From Algoriphagus machipongonensis (GTDB lineage: Bacteria > Bacteroidota > Bacteroidia > Cytophagales > Cyclobacteriaceae): 64,000 bases of DNA. The notes below the pieces were generated by a model, which saw nothing but the letters and a program-made list of their open reading frames with translations, did no database searches and was not told where the DNA came from. The stretch covers positions 310,001 to 374,000 of the forward strand of contig NZ_CM001023.1 of the NCBI RefSeq assembly GCF_000166275.1. The letters are read 5' to 3'. Below, in pieces: positions 60,831-64,000 of the stretch (positions are counted from its first letter, which is position 1; every line of letters starts with the position of its first letter). The translations under genes and the position numbers were made by a program.

Positions 60831-61279
60831 TCTTGACTAGATTGTATTTAGCTAGTTAAAATTGTAATTTATCAAGTAAGTTTAGGCTTGAAAATAGATA
60901 TTCAATTCCAACTTGAATTGGTAAAGGGATCTACGCCATATTGATTTTTTTTTGGAACAGAATTTTATTCTAATCCATGAGTCAACAAGGATAAATTGTC
61001 AAAGTGACTTTTCTTTATTTTTTTGCTTTTTCATTAATAAAAAGTGCCTCTATTGGCTCCATTTGAGGATTGTAAATTGCAAGATAATTTTATCCACATT
61101 TTCATTAATTTATCCACACTTTTCCACAAGGCATATATAAGTAACTTTAAATCAGTGTTTTAGCACTAAAAATTAAAAGTCGATTTTGTGGATAAAACAG
61201 GCTAACTTTTAAAAAATAGTAAAATGTAAAATTGAAAAAGGTGGATAAATCTGAAGTCCAAATTTTATTCTAAATCGGT
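60831..61279. other. 449-bp AT-rich gap between convergent mtgA and clc genes with DnaA-box cluster
   Basis: The gap is very AT-rich (for example 61005-61045). It contains TTATCCACA at 61090-61098 and 61110-61118, the one-mismatch TTTTCCACA at 61120-61128, the reverse TGTGGATAA at 61187-61195 and GGTGGATAA at 61240-61248. Box starts 61090, 61110 and 61120 are 20 and 10 bases apart, so on one face of the helix. I see no gene, tRNA or terminator. It is a candidate replication origin or DnaA-binding site; the convergent gene orientation argues against an ordinary oriC. Confidence 0.55.
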
Positions 61280-63058
61280 TTAATCTTGCTTTTGTCTAAT
61301 CAGTCTTTTTCTATAAGCATTGAATATCCTAGACTTCGAAACAAAGCCCAAATAGATTTCATTTTCAATCACTGGGAGGTTCCAGGCACCTGAACTTTCG
61401 AATTTATCCATTGCTTTTTGCATATTTTCGGTTGCAAATAGGATTTCTGGAGGACTGTGCATCAGGTCCCTAACAAAAATGGTTTCCTGTTTCGAAGGGT
61501 CAAACATGATATCTCGGATATCATCCAATGTAATGATGCCTCGGAGAGCCTTTTTATCATCTACTACAGGGAAAATGTTTCTCTTTGAGATTTTTACCAA
61601 TTTGATCAAATCCCTCAATTTCGCATCTGGATGAATCGGAAGTAAGTCCCGTTCAATGACATGTGTAATATCGATGAGCTCTAATAGTTCCTGATCTTTT
61701 GACTCTGGCAAAAACTTGCCTTTATCTTTTAACTGCATCTTATATAAACTGTCCTTCTGATAGTAGGTGGTGGTGATGTAAGAAATTGCAGATACAAACA
61801 TCAAGGGAACGAATAACTCATAGCCACCAGTAATCTCTGCTATAAGGAATATGGCTGATAAGGGAGAGTGTTGAACTCCGCTCATGACTCCACACATAGC
61901 GACCAATGTAAATGAAGCCAGTGGGAGAGGAATATGGAATCCGAGAAGATTTTTTGAATAAGCGAAAACGAACCCTACGATTCCCCCAACATAAAGTGAA
62001 GGTGCAAATATACCGCCACTACCTCCGCCGCCGATTGTCAAAGCAGAGGCTATAGGTTTCACCAAGATGATCAAAATCAAAAAGATGATAATCATGTATG
62101 GATTTTCTATCACGGAGAAGAAAGGGCTGCGATTCAGGATTTCTGCAGATTTCCCATCAATCAGCTGATTTAAGGTATTGTAACCTTCTCCATAAATTGG
62201 AGGGAAAAAGAATACCATAAATCCTAATAAAGCTCCACCATATAGCATCCGAATCGTTTGACTTTCTAGGCCTTCTAATACTAATTCGGTTTTTCTTACC
62301 GCTCTATTGAAGTACAAGGATACCAGACCACAAATGATCCCCAATCCCAAATAATAGGGCATGTGAGCTGCCAAAAAAGTTTCTTCAAACCGAAAGTTGA
62401 ATATGGATTCCTTGCCTATTAAAATCATAGAAGTTAAGGAACCCGTCACTGAAGCTATAAGCAAGGGAATGAAACTGGCAATACTGACTTCCAAAAGGAC
62501 AACTTCAATCGCAAAAATTACCGCTCCAATAGGAGCACCGAATATGGCGGAAATTGAGGCTGCGGCTCCACAACCAATCAACAGAGCTCTTTTTTTGCCA
62601 TTTAAGTGCATGAGCAGGCCGGTGTTGGACCCAATAGCTGATCCTGTAACTACCATGGGAGCTTCAAGTCCTACAGAACCCCCAAAGCCTACTGTCAATG
62701 CCGAGGTAAATAAACGGCTATACATTTTCACCCTAGGAATGAGGCTTTGCTTTTTGGAGATAATGAACAACACATCGGGAATTCCATGACCCCCAACGTC
62801 CTTAAAAATAAACTTCCCCACCAAGTAGGCAGCTGTAATCCCTATCATAGGATAAAGGATATACAGGAAGTTTGCGTATTCGTTGTAAAAATCTTCAGTT
62901 AGAAAATTCTGAATCGCATGCACTGCGCCTTTTAAGAGAACCGCAGCTAATCCAGAAAGCACCCCGATAATCACACTCAGGATGATAATAAAGGACTGAT
63001 TACTCAGATGCCTGAGCCGCCAGATTAAAAGTTTTGTAATGAAATCTGATTTAGGCAA
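61280..63058 (-). CDS. ClC-family chloride channel/antiporter with CBS domains
   Basis: A 592-residue protein. The membrane core has ClC signatures: FGGSVGLEAP (gating Glu retained, though Ala replaces the usual Gly), GAPIGAVIFAIEV and GGGGSGGIFAPSLYVGG. The C-terminal 130 residues contain two CBS domains (VIERDLLPIHPDAKLRDLIKLV; VRDLMHSPPEILFATENMQKAM), probably nucleotide-binding. It transports chloride or another anion across the inner membrane. Whether it is a channel or an H+/Cl- exchanger cannot be settled, but the retained Glu allows exchange. Confidence 0.92.
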   Translation of the reverse strand: MPKSDFITKLLIWRLRHLSNQSFIIILSVIIGVLSGLAAVLLKGAVHAIQNFLTEDFYNEYANFLYILYPMIGITAAYLVGKFIFKDVGGHGIPDVLFIISKKQSLIPRVKMYSRLFTSALTVGFGGSVGLEAPMVVTGSAIGSNTGLLMHLNGKKRALLIGCGAAASISAIFGAPIGAVIFAIEVVLLEVSIASFIPLLIASVTGSLTSMILIGKESIFNFRFEETFLAAHMPYYLGLGIICGLVSLYFNRAVRKTELVLEGLESQTIRMLYGGALLGFMVFFFPPIYGEGYNTLNQLIDGKSAEILNRSPFFSVIENPYMIIIFLILIILVKPIASALTIGGGGSGGIFAPSLYVGGIVGFVFAYSKNLLGFHIPLPLASFTLVAMCGVMSGVQHSPLSAIFLIAEITGGYELFVPLMFVSAISYITTTYYQKDSLYKMQLKDKGKFLPESKDQELLELIDITHVIERDLLPIHPDAKLRDLIKLVKISKRNIFPVVDDKKALRGIITLDDIRDIMFDPSKQETIFVRDLMHSPPEILFATENMQKAMDKFESSGAWNLPVIENEIYLGFVSKSRIFNAYRKRLIRQKQD

Positions 63059-63137
63059 AATTCAATGGGATAGTCCTTCAATTTCTGCACAAATTAGTCA
63101 TCCTTTTAGGCAATTCGAAAGAATAAAGCCATTCTTT

Positions 63138-64000
63138 CTATAATTTCTGATCCAATGCTATCGCACATTTCAAAATAAGGTTGACCGCATCAAAATAAAA
63201 GTCGGGTTGTATGTTTTTAAATTCGTCGCTGGGTCTATGATAATCCGGATGGTCTTCCACACCAAAATAGATATGTGGGATCTCTTTTTCAAGGAAAGCA
63301 CCATGATCTGAGGACTTGCTCCAATCATCACTTCCAGTACCAGGAAGGTCATGACCAAAAACAAGCTTTGGGCTTTGTCCTTTAGAGGCCGCTTCCAAGA
63401 TTGGCTTCAAATCAGGATTATGGTAAGTTCCTGATGCATATAATTCCCTTTTATCATTTCGGGAAATCATGTCCATATTAATGTTGAGAACAATGTTTTC
63501 TAAAGGAAAAGGGAAGTCATTTACCAAAGCCCTAGCTCCTTGAAGACCCATTTCCTCTCCATCTAGAGAAACAAATATCATACTGTGTTTTGGCCTATTT
63601 TCCTTAAAGTACTTTGCCAAGGCCAGCAGGGCAGCTGTTCCTGAAGCATTGTCATCTGCTCCGTTATAAATTGAATCACCGGCTATGGCAGTTCCGATAC
63701 CTACGTGATCAAAATGAGCAGTGATTACAATGATTTTTCTAGATTCACTTCCAGCCACAAAACCTTCCACATTTGCTCCTTCAATTTTCTTCTGTTGTCT
63801 TCTACTTTCGAAGGAAAATAATTGTTCGTAATTTTTATAATGGGTTTCTAAACCAATATTTTTAAATTCCTCCACTAGAAATTTTCTCGCTCGCAGGTTT
63901 TCTTCGGTGCCGGTTTTTCTACCCTTGAAGGAATCTGAGGAAAGGAATTCTAAATTGTCAAGCAATGACTTTTTATCTACTTCTTGAGCTATTGACGTAG
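63138..64000 (-). CDS. M28-family zinc aminopeptidase, truncated at the right edge
   Basis: The frame stays open to the last base of the window, so the N-terminus including any signal peptide is missing. The leucine-aminopeptidase-like core has VITAHFDHVGIG (His), NGADDNASG (bridging Asp), LDGEEMGLQGARAL (catalytic Glu and Zn Glu), NMDMISRN (Asp) and SSDHGAFLEK (His). All co-catalytic zinc ligands are present. The first in-frame start-like TTG is at 63965 but lies after clear homology, so it is not the real start. Confidence 0.88.
   Translation of the reverse strand, partial: TSIAQEVDKKSLLDNLEFLSSDSFKGRKTGTEENLRARKFLVEEFKNIGLETHYKNYEQLFSFESRRQQKKIEGANVEGFVAGSESRKIIVITAHFDHVGIGTAIAGDSIYNGADDNASGTAALLALAKYFKENRPKHSMIFVSLDGEEMGLQGARALVNDFPFPLENIVLNINMDMISRNDKRELYASGTYHNPDLKPILEAASKGQSPKLVFGHDLPGTGSDDWSKSSDHGAFLEKEIPHIYFGVEDHPDYHRPSDEFKNIQPDFYFDAVNLILKCAIALDQKL

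Noticed and set aside
60952..61140. Short open frame in the gap after mtgA
   Set aside because: It runs through the AT-rich DnaA-box region, has a Phe/Cys/Leu-biased composition and no family features.
1..64000. CRISPR array, prophage, insertion sequence or tRNA/rRNA genes
   Set aside because: No regularly spaced repeats, transposase or integrase genes, phage structural genes, or tRNA cloverleaf sequences were seen by eye; a tRNAscan run would be needed to exclude a missed tRNA.

Overview
The window looks like a chromosomal segment of a member of the Bacteroidota, most likely order Cytophagales (Cyclobacteriaceae / Algoriphagus-like). This rests on a GldJ lipoprotein, a GldI-like FKBP next to ndk and nrnA, carboxypeptidase-like TonB-dependent outer membrane proteins, DUF2490 and DUF3857 proteins, AT-rich intergenic DNA, and TAnnTTTG-type -7 promoter boxes with few Shine-Dalgarno sequences. 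The species is an inference. I see no rRNA, tRNA, CRISPR array, prophage or insertion sequence.

Left part (1-19 kb): the 3' end of an arylsulfatase, a run of secreted beta-barrel proteins (0.7-6.2 kb), a lipoprotein, a DoxX protein and a GH16 glucanase. Then come rluF, gldJ and mfd on the minus strand, an orphan cytochrome-oxidase-subunit-III-like protein, a Fur-family repressor, a retropepsin/PDZ protein and a LemA-TPM-TPM group.

Central part (19-40.8 kb): an almost self-contained nitrate assimilation island. A plus-strand operon, moeA-mobA-cobA-moaD-moeB-moaE-moaCB-moaA, makes molybdenum cofactor and the first siroheme precursor. Minus-strand units encode an alginate-export-type porin, an NNP-type nitrate transporter, a 1174-residue nitrate reductase fused to a flavoprotein reductase and a BFD iron-sulfur domain, and a rubredoxin protein built on a nitrite/sulfite-reductase-like fold without siroheme ligands. 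A nirB-nirD-DUF4202-histidine kinase-response regulator operon follows. The kinase carries a PilJ/NarX-like nitrate P-box and the regulator is NarL-like. The promoters of moeA, the porin, the transporter, the response regulator and nirB all carry inverted heptamers of the form TAMGTAW-NN-WTACKTA. This is the 7-2-7 geometry of NarL sites with a different base code. At nirB, the transporter and the porin the site abuts the -7 box in the same register. I regard this as the most interesting system in the window: a candidate local nitrate regulon with its own operator code.

Right part (40.8-64 kb): ndk, nrnA and three tandem FKBP lipoproteins; an ICMT-like methyltransferase, a LYS1-like dehydrogenase, deoC; a divergent pair of NptA-like and PiT-like transporters; tadA, sodA, a TonB-dependent-receptor-like protein, a class C beta-lactamase-fold hydrolase, a MaoC hydratase, two DUF3857 transglutaminase-fold proteins (one apparently catalytically dead), a SAM methyltransferase and mtgA. 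A 449-bp AT-rich gap with five DnaA-box-like sequences follows, then a ClC channel with CBS domains and a truncated M28 peptidase at the right edge.
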